38,317 bases of DNA, from assembly GCA_020725145.1 (NCBI GenBank), contig DYFO01000020.1, positions 1-38,317 of the forward strand. The letters run 5' to 3'. Below, one piece after another: positions 1 to 9,180 of the stretch. Position numbers and translations under genes: made by a program. This DNA comes from Symbiobacterium thermophilum. GTDB lineage: Bacteria > Bacillota > Sulfobacillia > UBA995. The notes beneath the pieces are model-generated. The model searched no databases. It was given only the letters and a program-made list of their open reading frames with translations, and was not told where the DNA came from. Position 1 is the stretch's first letter; the number at the start of each line of letters is the position of its first letter.

Positions 1-38
1 CCCGCCCGGCAACGGACGGGTGTCCGGAACAGATTTCT

Positions 39-932
39 ATGTTCCGGGCAACGGTTCGCGATGTGCTGGCCGGCCGCCGGCCCTGGGGCGGGTCTGAGCC
101 CCCGCTGTTTTTCGTGCTGGCGGCCGTCCCATCCTACTTCCTCGGCATCTTTGAGGGCACGCGGCTGTGCGCCGCCCTGGTCAGCTCCTCGCTGGCTTTC
201 AGCGGTTACCTGCTCGCGGCAGAGCTGCTCGGGCATGGCTGGTGGGCGGTAGGGGCGGCCGCCGCCATGACTTTCGCCTCCCCCTACCTGACCATCATGA
301 TGGACCTGTACAAGAACTGCCTGGCCCTTGCCATCTTGCCGGTTTGGCTCTGGGCGCACCTGGGATTGAGTCGAGGTCGTCGGCTGCCGTGGCTGCTGGT
401 GGCCGGCGTCGGGCTGGCGGCCAGTCATCTTGCGGTGTTCGCCTATGCTCTCGTCCTCTCCGCCATGGCGGAGATCTTGGAGCTCGGTTGGCGCTGGGGG
501 AAGGGTGAGCGCCCCGGCGTTCACCGCGCATGGCTGACGGGGTTACTGGTGGCCCTGGGTACGTTGACGGTTGCCCTTGCCGTTACACCCTCTCTTCGAG
601 AGACGGCCGTGCGCTACTGGCAGGCGGTAACCTTCTCGCCTCAGGCGGCCCGCTGGGAGGTGCTCAACTCGTTCCGGGCGCTGGCACCGCACTACTCCGG
701 GTTGGGCCTGATAGCGGCGGCCGGACTGCTCTCCGCCTTCCCCTGGGAGGACCGGCAAAGACGCTATCTGGTCGCGTGGAGCGCCGGTGCACTCGTGCTG
801 GCGCAGCCGCCGGTTCACCTGCACGAGCGATTTGCCCTTCTGCTCTTCCCCTTCGTCATACTCTGGGCGTTGCACTTCGTGGTCGGCGTGGGCCGGCCGG
901 CCGCAGGCTACTCGCGCTGGCCTGCCTGTTGA
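39..932 (+). CDS. Polytopic membrane protein, N-terminal part (glycosyltransferase-like membrane protein; probably frameshifted at its C-terminal end)
   Basis: Long ORF rich in hydrophobic segments; coding sense appears to switch to the 932-1573 frame at a GGCC repeat (891-902). Confidence 0.6.
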   Translation: MFRATVRDVLAGRRPWGGSEPPLFFVLAAVPSYFLGIFEGTRLCAALVSSSLAFSGYLLAAELLGHGWWAVGAAAAMTFASPYLTIMMDLYKNCLALAILPVWLWAHLGLSRGRRLPWLLVAGVGLAASHLAVFAYALVLSAMAEILELGWRWGKGERPGVHRAWLTGLLVALGTLTVALAVTPSLRETAVRYWQAVTFSPQAARWEVLNSFRALAPHYSGLGLIAAAGLLSAFPWEDRQRRYLVAWSAGALVLAQPPVHLHERFALLLFPFVILWALHFVVGVGRPAAGYSRWPAC

Positions 933-1573
933 TGTTACTGGGGATGGTGGGGCCGGCGGAGCGGGCGGTGCTGTCTTCCCGGAACTGGCGGCCGGTGGTC
1001 GAACCGGCCGAACTCGAGATACTGGCGCGGGCAGCGGGCGTGGCCGCGGCGGCGGAGCCGGTGCTCGCCTTCCACGAAGGAACTCAGTACTGGCTGGCCT
1101 TCGCGGCCGGGCTCAAAGTGATCTCGCGGGGACATGCCGAGCTGTGGGATGAGATGGCCCGACGCGTGGCGCATGGAGAGCAACCCCTGCTCTTCGTTCG
1201 GGCCGGCCGGCCGCCTGCGCATCCCCGTCGCACGGTGTGGGCGGGTGGACGCTTCGAGATCGTGCGGGTGCTTGCCCTGCGCCCCGATAAACCGGCACAG
1301 CCCGGGGGGCCTCCTCCGCTGCCGGGCCCGCCCCCGGCCGGGGACTTCGTGGTACGTCTGTTCTGGACGACGATCCAACGGATGGTCTTCCTGCCGGCCT
1401 GGTTGTCGGGGCTGCTTCCGCTGCCCGGACCCGCCCGCTACCTGAGCTACCTTGGATTGGGTTTGGGACTGACCGCTTTGGGCTGGGGGTTCGCCGCAGG
1501 CCGGTCGAAGCGAGTCGGGCTGGGGCGGCAGGCGGCGGCCAAAGGTGTTTCGGCGGGCCGGCAGGGACTATAG
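932..1573 (+). CDS. C-terminal part of the same membrane protein in another frame (or a coupled second gene starting at the TGATG overlap)
   Basis: Continues ORF 530..1573; ATG at 932 overlaps the TGA stop at 930-932; contains a C-terminal hydrophobic helix. Confidence 0.5.
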   Translation: MLLGMVGPAERAVLSSRNWRPVVEPAELEILARAAGVAAAAEPVLAFHEGTQYWLAFAAGLKVISRGHAELWDEMARRVAHGEQPLLFVRAGRPPAHPRRTVWAGGRFEIVRVLALRPDKPAQPGGPPPLPGPPPAGDFVVRLFWTTIQRMVFLPAWLSGLLPLPGPARYLSYLGLGLGLTALGWGFAAGRSKRVGLGRQAAAKGVSAGRQGL

Positions 1574-1633
1574 CACGGCGTACCGAATGCGCACACGTCT
1601 GAGGCGGCACAACCGTTGTGAGGTCGGTGCGGC

Positions 1634-2095
1634 GTGCGAGACGAGCTGAAGGTGGTTGCCAGCAATCGCAAGGCGCGGCACGAGTACCACCTCGAGGAAA
1701 CCCTCGAGGCCGGACTGGTGCTGGTCGGCTCGGAGGTGAAGTCGCTGCGTCTGGGTCGGGCCAGCCTGACCGACAGCTACGCCACCGTGGAGCGGGGCGA
1801 GGTTTACCTTCACAACATGCATATCAGCCCATACGAACAGGCCAACCGCTTCAACCACGAGCCCAAACGGACGCGGAAGCTGCTTTTGCACAGGGAGGAG
1901 ATCCGACGCCTGGCCGGCAAGATCTCGCAGCGCGGCTATACGCTGGTGCCCCTGCGGGTTTACTTCCGCGGGGGTCGGGCGAAGGTGGAGATCGCCCTGG
2001 CCCGCGGCAAGAAGATCTACGACAAGCGACGTGACATCGCCGAACGCGATGCCCGACGGGCCATCGACCGCGCCCTCAAGGAAGGCCGCCGATAG
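1634..2095 (+). CDS. smpB: SsrA-binding protein SmpB
   Basis: Protein VRDELKVVASNRKARHEYHLEETLEAGLVLVGSEVKSLRLGRASLTDSYA... has canonical SmpB motifs, ending in a basic tail. Confidence 0.97.
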   Translation: MRDELKVVASNRKARHEYHLEETLEAGLVLVGSEVKSLRLGRASLTDSYATVERGEVYLHNMHISPYEQANRFNHEPKRTRKLLLHREEIRRLAGKISQRGYTLVPLRVYFRGGRAKVEIALARGKKIYDKRRDIAERDARRAIDRALKEGRR

Positions 2096-2098
2096 CGT

Positions 2099-2830
2099 TC
2101 AGCTGCGACGGCTGCCCCTGCGCCCCTGATAGCTCTGCCACCTGAGGTCCTTGCAGATGGTGCTGGCCTCCTGGATGGTGGGAGGGGGCCCCGACACCGC
2201 AGCGTCCAGCCTGTCGATCAGGTCGGTCAACTCCCGGATCTCCGCTTGTACCTGCGGGTCGGCCTCCGAACCGCGTGCCTGCAGGCCCTGCAGTACATCC
2301 AGTTGCTCCTTTAGCATCCGCACCCCCTTCGCGTACTCCCCCCGGTCCAGGACGCTTGCTACCTGGTCTTTTGTCATCGCGGCCCTGGTGAGCTCCACCA
2401 CCCGGACGACATCCAAGTTGGGTTGGTACAGCTCGGCGGGCCCGTCCCCCACCCTTAGCCGAACGGTGACGGTCACGACGACTGCGTCCAGATCGCCAAG
2501 GCAATCGGCGTACTCGAGGTTCAGCTTGAGGAGCTCGTGCTCTCCCGCCGCGAGCGCGGAATGGGCGATCTCCGTCGCAAGGATCTTCGACTCGTGCTCG
2601 TGCATGTCCGGAAGGTCGAGGATCACGCCCGCGGGTGCCGGCGATGGCTCGTATCCCAGCACACCGGTTACCTCGCAACCCGCCTGCCCCGTCGCCGTCA
2701 GCCGTATGCCCTGGGCCACCACTCTCAGGAGTCCCTGCAGCTCCGCAGCGAAGATCCGCGGGATCCGATCGGGGTCCTCGAGGCGGGAAATGCTGTGGGC
2801 CGGACATGCACGTCGCCGAGCTTCTCCGCC
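2099..2830 (-). pseudogene. 3' remnant of a vWA-domain protein (vWA domain missing)
   Basis: Reading frame is open upstream of the GTG at 2722 to a TAG at 2831-2833 and encodes EDPDRIPRIFAAELQGLLRVVAQGIRL, resembling the segment that follows a vWA domain; no vWA domain/MIDAS motif is present. Confidence 0.55.
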
Positions 2831-2865
2831 CTATACTGTAGGGTCACGGCGGAGGAGGGGACGGC

Positions 2866-3573
2866 GTGTTGTCGGGGATCCTGGCAGGCCTTGCACCGGT
2901 CCTGTGCCTGCTGGTCGGATGTGTAAGCGGAGGCCAGAGCTTCCCCCACCCCCTTTCTGAGGAAGAGGAGGCCCACTTCCTGCGGCGGCTGTCCGCGGGC
3001 GACGAGGTGGCCCGCAACGTGCTGATCGAGCGCAACCTGCGGCTTGTCGCCCATATCGTCAAGAAGTTCGACAACACCGGACAGGACGTCGACGACCTGA
3101 TCTCCATCGGCACCGTGGGGTTGATCAAGGGCATCACCACCTACGATCGCGGCAAAGGCACGCGTCTGGCCACCTACGCGGCCCGTTGCATCGAGAACGA
3201 GATCCTCATGCACCTGCGGGCGGCGAAGCGGGCCCGTGCGGAGGTGTCGCTTTACGACCCCATCGGTACCGACCGCGAGGGAAACGAGATCACGCTGATG
3301 GACGTGCTGCGGACGGACGACGACCCGGTCCCGGAAGTGGTGGGTGCGGAACTGGACGCCGAATGCCTGCGAACCAGGCTGGCAGGCCTCGGCACCAGGG
3401 AGCGCCTGGTGCTGGAGCTTCGGTACGGGCTGCGCAACGGGGTCAAGCGCACGCAACGCGAGATCGCGCGCATGCTCGGCATATCGCGCTCCTACGTCTC
3501 CCGCATCGAGAAAAAAGCGGTCAACCGGCTGTATCGCGAGCTCGGGCCCCAGGGGCAGTTGCGCGCGCCATAA
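2866..3573 (+). CDS. sigK: RNA polymerase sporulation sigma factor SigK (with pro-sequence)
   Basis: GTG start with GGAGGAGGGG RBS; hydrophobic N-terminal pro-region; RNLRLVAHIVKKFDNTGQDVDDLISIGTVGLIKGI and TQREIARMLGISRSYVSRIEKKA motifs. Confidence 0.95.
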   Translation: MLSGILAGLAPVLCLLVGCVSGGQSFPHPLSEEEEAHFLRRLSAGDEVARNVLIERNLRLVAHIVKKFDNTGQDVDDLISIGTVGLIKGITTYDRGKGTRLATYAARCIENEILMHLRAAKRARAEVSLYDPIGTDREGNEITLMDVLRTDDDPVPEVVGAELDAECLRTRLAGLGTRERLVLELRYGLRNGVKRTQREIARMLGISRSYVSRIEKKAVNRLYRELGPQGQLRAP

Positions 3574-3589
3574 GCAGAGTCGAGCAGAC

Positions 3590-4339
3590 TTAACGGCGGT
3601 CTTGCCTTTCCTCGAGGAAGGCCTGCAGCAGGGCCGCGAACTCCTGAGGGCGTTCCAGCATGGGAAGGTGTCCGGCCCGGGGGATGAGGGCGAGTTTTGC
3701 ACCGGCGATGCCGCGGGCGAGCTCCTCCGACAGCTCCGGCGGCGTGAAGCGATCCTCGGTGCCGCAGATCACCATGGTGGGTGCACGGACTTCGGCCAGG
3801 CGGCTTCGCGCGTCAAATGCCGCGGCCGCGGCGAAGGCCGTCAGCACCGACGACCGGGCATTCTCCTCCCAGCGGCGACGGCTGATCTCCACCAGTTGCG
3901 GCGAAGCTTCCGGGCTGAAGGCCAGCCCGTGCTCGCCATCGAGGAAACGCTGCAAGAAGACCGGATCGATGCGGAATCGGGCGGCGGTGCTCACGAGGAC
4001 CAGCCCGCCCAAAGGAACGATCTCGCGAAGGGCCAGGGAGAGCGCGATGGCCCCCCCCAGCGAGTGCCCCACGACCACCAGTTGTGGCGTGGCCTCTACC
4101 ACTGCGAGGAAGTCTTCCACCACTCGCGCGTACGCGTCAACCTTCCGAAGCGGCAGGCCCCCGGTCCCGCCGTGCCCGGGGAGATCGGGGGCAAGTGCGG
4201 ACCAGCCGGGAGGCACCGCTCGCAGCTGTGTAAGCCAGGTCAGCGCCGAGCCTCCCGCGCCGTGCAGGAAAAGACATGTTCCCCGAAGGGGCCCGCGCGG
4301 CGGCACCTGACGAACTTGCATGCGAAAGCTACCCATCAT
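3590..4339 (-). CDS. Alpha/beta hydrolase
   Basis: LFLHGAGGSALTW, DLPGHGGTGG, VVVGHSLGGAIAL (nucleophile elbow), late Asp/His (GTEDRFTPP, RAGHLPMLERP). Confidence 0.9.
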   Translation of the reverse strand: MMGSFRMQVRQVPPRGPLRGTCLFLHGAGGSALTWLTQLRAVPPGWSALAPDLPGHGGTGGLPLRKVDAYARVVEDFLAVVEATPQLVVVGHSLGGAIALSLALREIVPLGGLVLVSTAARFRIDPVFLQRFLDGEHGLAFSPEASPQLVEISRRRWEENARSSVLTAFAAAAAFDARSRLAEVRAPTMVICGTEDRFTPPELSEELARGIAGAKLALIPRAGHLPMLERPQEFAALLQAFLEERQDRR

Positions 4340-4391
4340 CGTCGCCCCCTTACCACACCATGGGTCGCGCTTCCTGCCGCGTAGTGTGTGC

Positions 4392-4397
4392 TATAAT
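4392..4397 (+). promoter_or_regulatory. Extended -10 element (TGcTATAAT) of a probable sigma-A promoter for yqeG-prepilin peptidase
   Basis: TGTGCTATAAT directly upstream of the GTG at 4428/4431; -35 is weak. Confidence 0.5.
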
Positions 4398-4427
4398 GGG
4401 GAGGTGGCAGGAGGGCGGGAGAGGCTC

Positions 4428-4994
4428 GTGGTGGCTTCCGGTGGTCGCATCCCGTGGTGGCTGAGGCGGCTGACCCCCGATGACTACTGCGCTTCGGTGC
4501 TGGACGTCGACCCCCGGGAACTTACCGCCAAAGGCATCCGAGGGGTGATCCTCGACCTCGACAACACCCTTGCCCCCTGGGGCAGGGGGAAGCCCGCACC
4601 CGAACTGCAGGGCTGGATCGCCGAGGCCCGGGCGGCCGGGCTGGCCTGTCACATCGTCTCCAACGACCACGGCCCCCGCGTCCGGTACTTCACGCAGGTG
4701 CTGGGCATCGAGGGCACGCCCCGCGCGGCCAAGCCGGCAGGACGCGCGTTTCGGCGTGCCATGCACGAGATGCGGACGCTGCCGTCGGAGACGGTGGTGA
4801 TCGGCGACCAGATCTTCACCGACGTTCTCGGAGGCAAGCATCAGGGCTGTCACACCATTTTAGTGGTGCCGGTCAGCGATGAGGAGATGGGCTGGACCAG
4901 GCTGGTGCGGCGCCTGGAACGGGCGGTGCTGAGGCGACTGCAGGTGTCAGGCCTGTTGCCTGCGCGACCCCGGCGGCGGGGAGACGGGTCGTGA
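4428..4994 (+). CDS. YqeG family HAD IIIA-type phosphatase
   Basis: GVILDLDNTLAPWG, HIVSNDHGPRVRYF, KPAGRAFRRAM, VVIGDQIFTDVLGG motifs; start moved downstream of the promoter. Confidence 0.9.
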   Translation: MVASGGRIPWWLRRLTPDDYCASVLDVDPRELTAKGIRGVILDLDNTLAPWGRGKPAPELQGWIAEARAAGLACHIVSNDHGPRVRYFTQVLGIEGTPRAAKPAGRAFRRAMHEMRTLPSETVVIGDQIFTDVLGGKHQGCHTILVVPVSDEEMGWTRLVRRLERAVLRRLQVSGLLPARPRRRGDGS

Positions 4995-5743
4995 TCCTCG
5001 AGATAACGCTCTTTGGGCTGGCCGGCCTTTGCGTGGGCAGCTTCCTCAACGTCTGTATCCATCGCCTGCCGCGACGCGAGAGCCTGATCTTCCCCGCCTC
5101 GCGCTGCCCGTGCTGTGGCACGGCCCTGCGGCCCTGGGAGCTGGTGCCCGTCCTGTCGTACCTGTGGCTGCGGGGACGCTGTGCTTCCTGCGGCGAGCGC
5201 ATCTCCGGGCGCTATACGCTGGTGGAGCTGCTCTCCGCGGCCGGATGGGTGGCGGTAGGGGCAGTACGGGGCCCGACGCTGGCCGCCGCCGCCGACCTCG
5301 TCTTGCTGTCGGTGCTCATTGTGGCCGCCTTTGCCGACCTTGAGACGCAGCTGATCCCCGACCGTCTGACGCTCCCCGGCACACTTGCGGGACTGGTTTT
5401 CGTCGCCCTCCGGCCGGCGGGGCTTGCGTCGGCGCTAGGTGGGCTCGGCCTGGGGGGAGGCGTCCTCTTGCTGCTCGCCCTGGTCAGCGGGGGCGGCATG
5501 GGAGGAGGGGACGTGAAGCTGGCAGCGCTCATGGGGGTATTCCTGGGCTGGCCGCGCATCGCGGCCGCTTTGGCGGTGGCTTTCCTGGCCGGCGGGATGA
5601 CGGGTCTGGCCCTGGTGCTAACAGGCCGCAAGGCCCGACGCGACCGGATCCCGTTCGGTCCCTTCCTCGCGCTTGGAGGAGTGACCGCACTGTTCTGGGG
5701 TGAGGCCCTCATCAGGTGGTACCTCGCCGGGCTGGGGAGGTAG
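4991..5743 (+). CDS. pilD: Prepilin peptidase (A24 family) with N-terminal cysteine-rich domain
   Basis: CVGSFLNVCIHRLPRRESLIFPASRCPCCG...CASCGERISGRYTLVELL, ADLETQLIPDRLTLPG and GGGMGGGDVKLAALMG motifs; GTGA overlap with the upstream gene. Confidence 0.93.
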   Translation: MILEITLFGLAGLCVGSFLNVCIHRLPRRESLIFPASRCPCCGTALRPWELVPVLSYLWLRGRCASCGERISGRYTLVELLSAAGWVAVGAVRGPTLAAAADLVLLSVLIVAAFADLETQLIPDRLTLPGTLAGLVFVALRPAGLASALGGLGLGGGVLLLLALVSGGGMGGGDVKLAALMGVFLGWPRIAAALAVAFLAGGMTGLALVLTGRKARRDRIPFGPFLALGGVTALFWGEALIRWYLAGLGR

Positions 5744-5749
5744 CAGACG

Positions 5750-6955
5750 GTGACCAGGGCCGGTGCCCCTTCCCTGGCAAGGCGGGTGGTACGGGCCATC
5801 GACGGGGCGCGGTCGGACATCGTTGCCTTGAGCCGACACATTCACGCCCACCCCGAGCTTGGCTACCAGGAGAGGGTCGCGGCGTCGGCGGTTGCCCAGA
5901 TGTTGCGCAAACACGGCTACCGAGTGACGATGCCGCTGGCAGGGCTGCCCACCGCCCTCCGGGCCGAGCTTCCCGGAGCGCCCCAGCGCCCCACCATCGC
6001 TTTATTGGCGGAGTACGACGCGTTGCCGGGGCTGGGCCACGCGTGCGGCCACAACCTGATCGCCGCGGCAGCGGTCGGGGTGGCCCTGGGCATGGCCGCG
6101 GCGGCCGCCGAGATCCCCGGCAGGGTGGTGGTGATAGGCACGCCGGCGGAAGAAGGCGGGGTGGACGGCGCCGGCGGCAAGGTGCTGCTCCTGGAGCGGG
6201 GGGTGTTTCGGGACGTGGATGCCGCGCTGCTGGCGCATCCCTCGAGCCGGACGGTGGTGGCCAGCCGCTCCACGGCTCGCGAGGCGTTGGAGGTGGCCTT
6301 CGAGGGCAGGGCGGCCCACCCTGTTCTGTCTCCCGGGGCGGGGCGCAGCGCCCTGGACGCGCTACTGCTGACCTTCAACGCCGTGAATGCCCTGCGCGGC
6401 CGCCTTGAGGATGGGGTGCAGTGCCATGGTGTCATAACCTCCGGCGGCACCACACCCGACGTGGTCCCCGATCATGCCGTGGCCCGCTTTTACGTGCGTG
6501 CCCCCACCGCGGAGCTTCTGTCCGGCGCGGTCGAGCGGGTTCGCCGTTGCATCGAGGCTGCCGCCCAGGCCACGGACACCCGGGCCACCGTGCGGCCGTT
6601 CAGTCATACCTACCTTGACCTCAGGCCGAATCCCGTGCTGGCCGATCTGGTACAACACAGCTTCGAGCGGTGGGGGATGCGCCCGGAGCCGGCGGCACAT
6701 GCCGCCGCGGGGTCGACCGACATGGGAAACGTGAGCCATGCGCTGCCGAGCCTCCATCCCTACTTCGCGGCGGGAACCGAACCCCACCCCACCCATACCG
6801 CGGCTTTCGCACGACTCGCCGGCTCGGCTGCAGCTCACCGCAGCTTACTGGTGGCGGTGAAGGCCCTGGCCACCGCCTGCCTTGAGTTGCTGGTGGAGCC
6901 GGAAGCGCTCTGCCGTGCCTGGCGGGCTTTTCGCGGCGACGTGTCACTTTTCTGA
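5750..6955 (+). CDS. M20 family metallopeptidase/amidohydrolase (PM20D2/AbgB-like)
   Basis: LSRHIHAHPELGYQE, LLAEYDALPGLGHACGHNL, GTPAEEGG, GSTDMGNVSHALPSLHPYF. Confidence 0.92.
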   Translation: MTRAGAPSLARRVVRAIDGARSDIVALSRHIHAHPELGYQERVAASAVAQMLRKHGYRVTMPLAGLPTALRAELPGAPQRPTIALLAEYDALPGLGHACGHNLIAAAAVGVALGMAAAAAEIPGRVVVIGTPAEEGGVDGAGGKVLLLERGVFRDVDAALLAHPSSRTVVASRSTAREALEVAFEGRAAHPVLSPGAGRSALDALLLTFNAVNALRGRLEDGVQCHGVITSGGTTPDVVPDHAVARFYVRAPTAELLSGAVERVRRCIEAAAQATDTRATVRPFSHTYLDLRPNPVLADLVQHSFERWGMRPEPAAHAAAGSTDMGNVSHALPSLHPYFAAGTEPHPTHTAAFARLAGSAAAHRSLLVAVKALATACLELLVEPEALCRAWRAFRGDVSLF

Positions 6956-7082
6956 CGCTTGGCACCACGGGCGACACCTCCTCACAAGGTGGTGGCCGTG
7001 CCGGCGGGGAATCCCCCACCCAGATGGCAACCCGGGAGGGGGACCGGCGTTGAACGGGAAGGATACGGGGTCGGGTACGGTG

Positions 7083-7928
7083 ATGGCCAGGGTCAGGGTG
7101 ATCACCGACAGCGTGTGTGACCTGCCCGAGAGACTGGCCGAGGAGTACCGTATCACCGTGGTGCCGGTGCTGGTCCACTTCGGGCTGGAACAGTACCGCG
7201 ACCGGATCGAGATGAGCATCAAGGAGTTCATGCGGCGGCTGCCGCTTGCCGCCATCCCTCCCAAGACCTCGCAGCCTCCACCGTGGGACTTCTATCAGGC
7301 CTACCAGGATGCCACGGCCGACGGCAGTTCGGTGGTTTCCATCCACGTATCCTCCAAGCTCAGTGGAACCTACCAGTCCGCGATGATCGCGCGTTCGATG
7401 CTCGAGGATCGCGACATCGAGGTGGTGGATTCGGGACTTGGGTCCATGGCTCAAGGATGGGTGGTGTTGAAGGCCGCGCGCGAAGCGCTGGCCGGCAAAG
7501 GCAAGCAGGAGGTGCTCGAGGCGGTCGCCCGCGTGGCGGCGAGGGTCAAGACCCTCATCGTAGTGGATACTCTGGAGTACCTGGCGCGTAACGGCCGCAT
7601 CGGCAAGGCCCAGGCGTGGGTGGGCAGCATGCTCAAGATCAAGCCCATCCTCACCCTCGAGGAGGGCATGATCGCTCCGCTGGAGAAGGTGCTGGGTGGT
7701 GCCCGGGTGCTGGGCCGGCTGGTGGAACTGGTGCAGTCAAGTCTGGAGAAGGGAAAGCGGGCGATGCTGAGCATCATCCACGCCGATGCTCCGGAGCAGG
7801 CGGCACGGCTGAAGCAGGAGCTGGAGAAGCTGTTCGACTTCGACGAGATCATCATCGCACCGACCGGTCCCGCCATCGCCGCCAACGTGGGTCCCGGAGC
7901 CTACGGCGTGATGCTCTATCAGGACTAG
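7083..7928 (+). CDS. DegV family protein (fatty-acid-binding)
   Basis: VRVITDSVCDLP, KTSQPPPWDFYQAYQ, SVVSIHVSSKLSGTYQSA, VVDTLEYLARNGRIGKAQAWVGSMLKIKPIL. Confidence 0.95.
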   Translation: MARVRVITDSVCDLPERLAEEYRITVVPVLVHFGLEQYRDRIEMSIKEFMRRLPLAAIPPKTSQPPPWDFYQAYQDATADGSSVVSIHVSSKLSGTYQSAMIARSMLEDRDIEVVDSGLGSMAQGWVVLKAAREALAGKGKQEVLEAVARVAARVKTLIVVDTLEYLARNGRIGKAQAWVGSMLKIKPILTLEEGMIAPLEKVLGGARVLGRLVELVQSSLEKGKRAMLSIIHADAPEQAARLKQELEKLFDFDEIIIAPTGPAIAANVGPGAYGVMLYQD

Positions 7929-7932
7929 GAGG

Positions 7933-8679
7933 ATGGGTCACCCGGTGCGCTGCGCTATCTACATAGACGGTTGTCCCCGTGGGACGTGGATGGGACACTA
8001 CTTGGAGGAACTCGGCTGCAGCTGGCTGGCGGAAAGTCCCCAACGGGTGATCGCCGACGCCTCCGGCGCGATCGCCGCTTACCTGAGCTGGCTGCACCGA
8101 AACGGCGAGCCGGCGGTTGAGGTGCCCGCCGCAGAGGATATCCACGTCGAAGTGGCACAGGTGCAGGAGGTCGACGGTTTCGGCCAATCGGGCGCGGCGG
8201 TAGGGTTCTTCGCCCCGGACACGCAGCCGGTGACCGACGCCGAGATCGCCACCGCCCTGCGCCGACTGGGCTACGCCCGGCGCAACCTCCTGGAAACGAT
8301 CGCCGGATTGCCCCCGGAGGCTCTGGACTGGCGTCCGCCCGGGGGCAAGCGCAGCGTGTGCCAGAACCTGGAGCACGTTCGCAACTGCCACGGGTTTTAT
8401 CTGTCGCGTTTGCTGGGCATGGACGGGGTGCTGGCCGCCTTGCCTCCGCCGTGGCCCGAGGAGCTTTTCTTCAGCCTTACATGGACTTTGGAGCACACCG
8501 CGGCTTTCCTGGCCGCTTTCCCCGCGGAACTCCGCGCGGTAACCGTCAGAGCTCACAAGCCGGACGAGAACTGGACCGCCCGCAAGATGCTCCGACGCTT
8601 TGTGGAGCACGAGCGAGAGCATGTGGACGTCGTCAGCCGGACGGTGCAAGCGTGGCGGGCGGCGGCTGCCGTGCGCTGA
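7933..8679 (+). CDS. DinB family protein with an extra (HicB-like?) N-terminal domain
   Basis: C-terminal four-helix DinB-like region with LEHVRNCHGFYL and FVEHEREHVDVV His motifs; N-terminal ~85 aa resemble a small HicB-like alpha/beta domain. Confidence 0.7.
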   Translation: MGHPVRCAIYIDGCPRGTWMGHYLEELGCSWLAESPQRVIADASGAIAAYLSWLHRNGEPAVEVPAAEDIHVEVAQVQEVDGFGQSGAAVGFFAPDTQPVTDAEIATALRRLGYARRNLLETIAGLPPEALDWRPPGGKRSVCQNLEHVRNCHGFYLSRLLGMDGVLAALPPPWPEELFFSLTWTLEHTAAFLAAFPAELRAVTVRAHKPDENWTARKMLRRFVEHEREHVDVVSRTVQAWRAAAAVR

Positions 8680-8799
8680 CAGAAGAGCTCGTACGGCGGC
8701 TGCCCTTTCCATGTCATATGGCCGTCTGGCGTGATATCATTCAAGCAGCAGGTCCCGACGTGGGCGCCGGGCCTGTGAAGCGATGGAGGTGGGCTGTTT

Positions 8800-9165
8800 T
8801 TGCGCTTGACCCGCGGTGACCTCGTCTTGCTCGGCACGCTGGTACTGATCTGCCTGGGATTGCGCTTTGCGATGGGTGCCGGTCTCGACCGCTCACGGGC
8901 AGAGGTCGCCGTGGTGGTGGACGGGCGGACGCACGGGGCGTTCCCGCTTCACGAGGACCGCGTGCTGACCCTTTCCGGGCGTCTGGGAGAGGCGGTGGTG
9001 GAGATCGCCGGTGGTCGGGTGCGCATCGCCAGTTCGGAGTGCGCGGACCACCGCTGGCACGCCGGGTGGCTGGCGGAACGGGGAACGCTCGTGTGCGTGC
9101 CCAACCGGGTGCTGGTGGAGGTCAGGGCGGGTACGGAAACAGAGCCGGACGCGATCACGAGGTAG
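8800..9165 (+). CDS. NusG domain II-containing small membrane-anchored protein
   Basis: N-terminal TM helix, then VVVDGRTHGAFPLHEDRVLTL...GRVRIASSECADHRWHAGWLAERGTLVCVPNRVLVEV. Confidence 0.75.
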   Translation: MRLTRGDLVLLGTLVLICLGLRFAMGAGLDRSRAEVAVVVDGRTHGAFPLHEDRVLTLSGRLGEAVVEIAGGRVRIASSECADHRWHAGWLAERGTLVCVPNRVLVEVRAGTETEPDAITR

Positions 9166-9180
9166 GCAGGACACGGAGCG

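Noticed and set aside
2096-2140. Possible ssrA (tmRNA) gene next to smpB
   Set aside because: smpB ends 4 nt from the convergent vWA remnant; no tmRNA-like ends or tag-coding sequence seen.
8722-8760. Possible sigma-E/K promoter (GTCATAT ... GATATCAT) upstream of the NusG-II gene
   Set aside because: Match to the mother-cell consensus is only partial; not enough to call.
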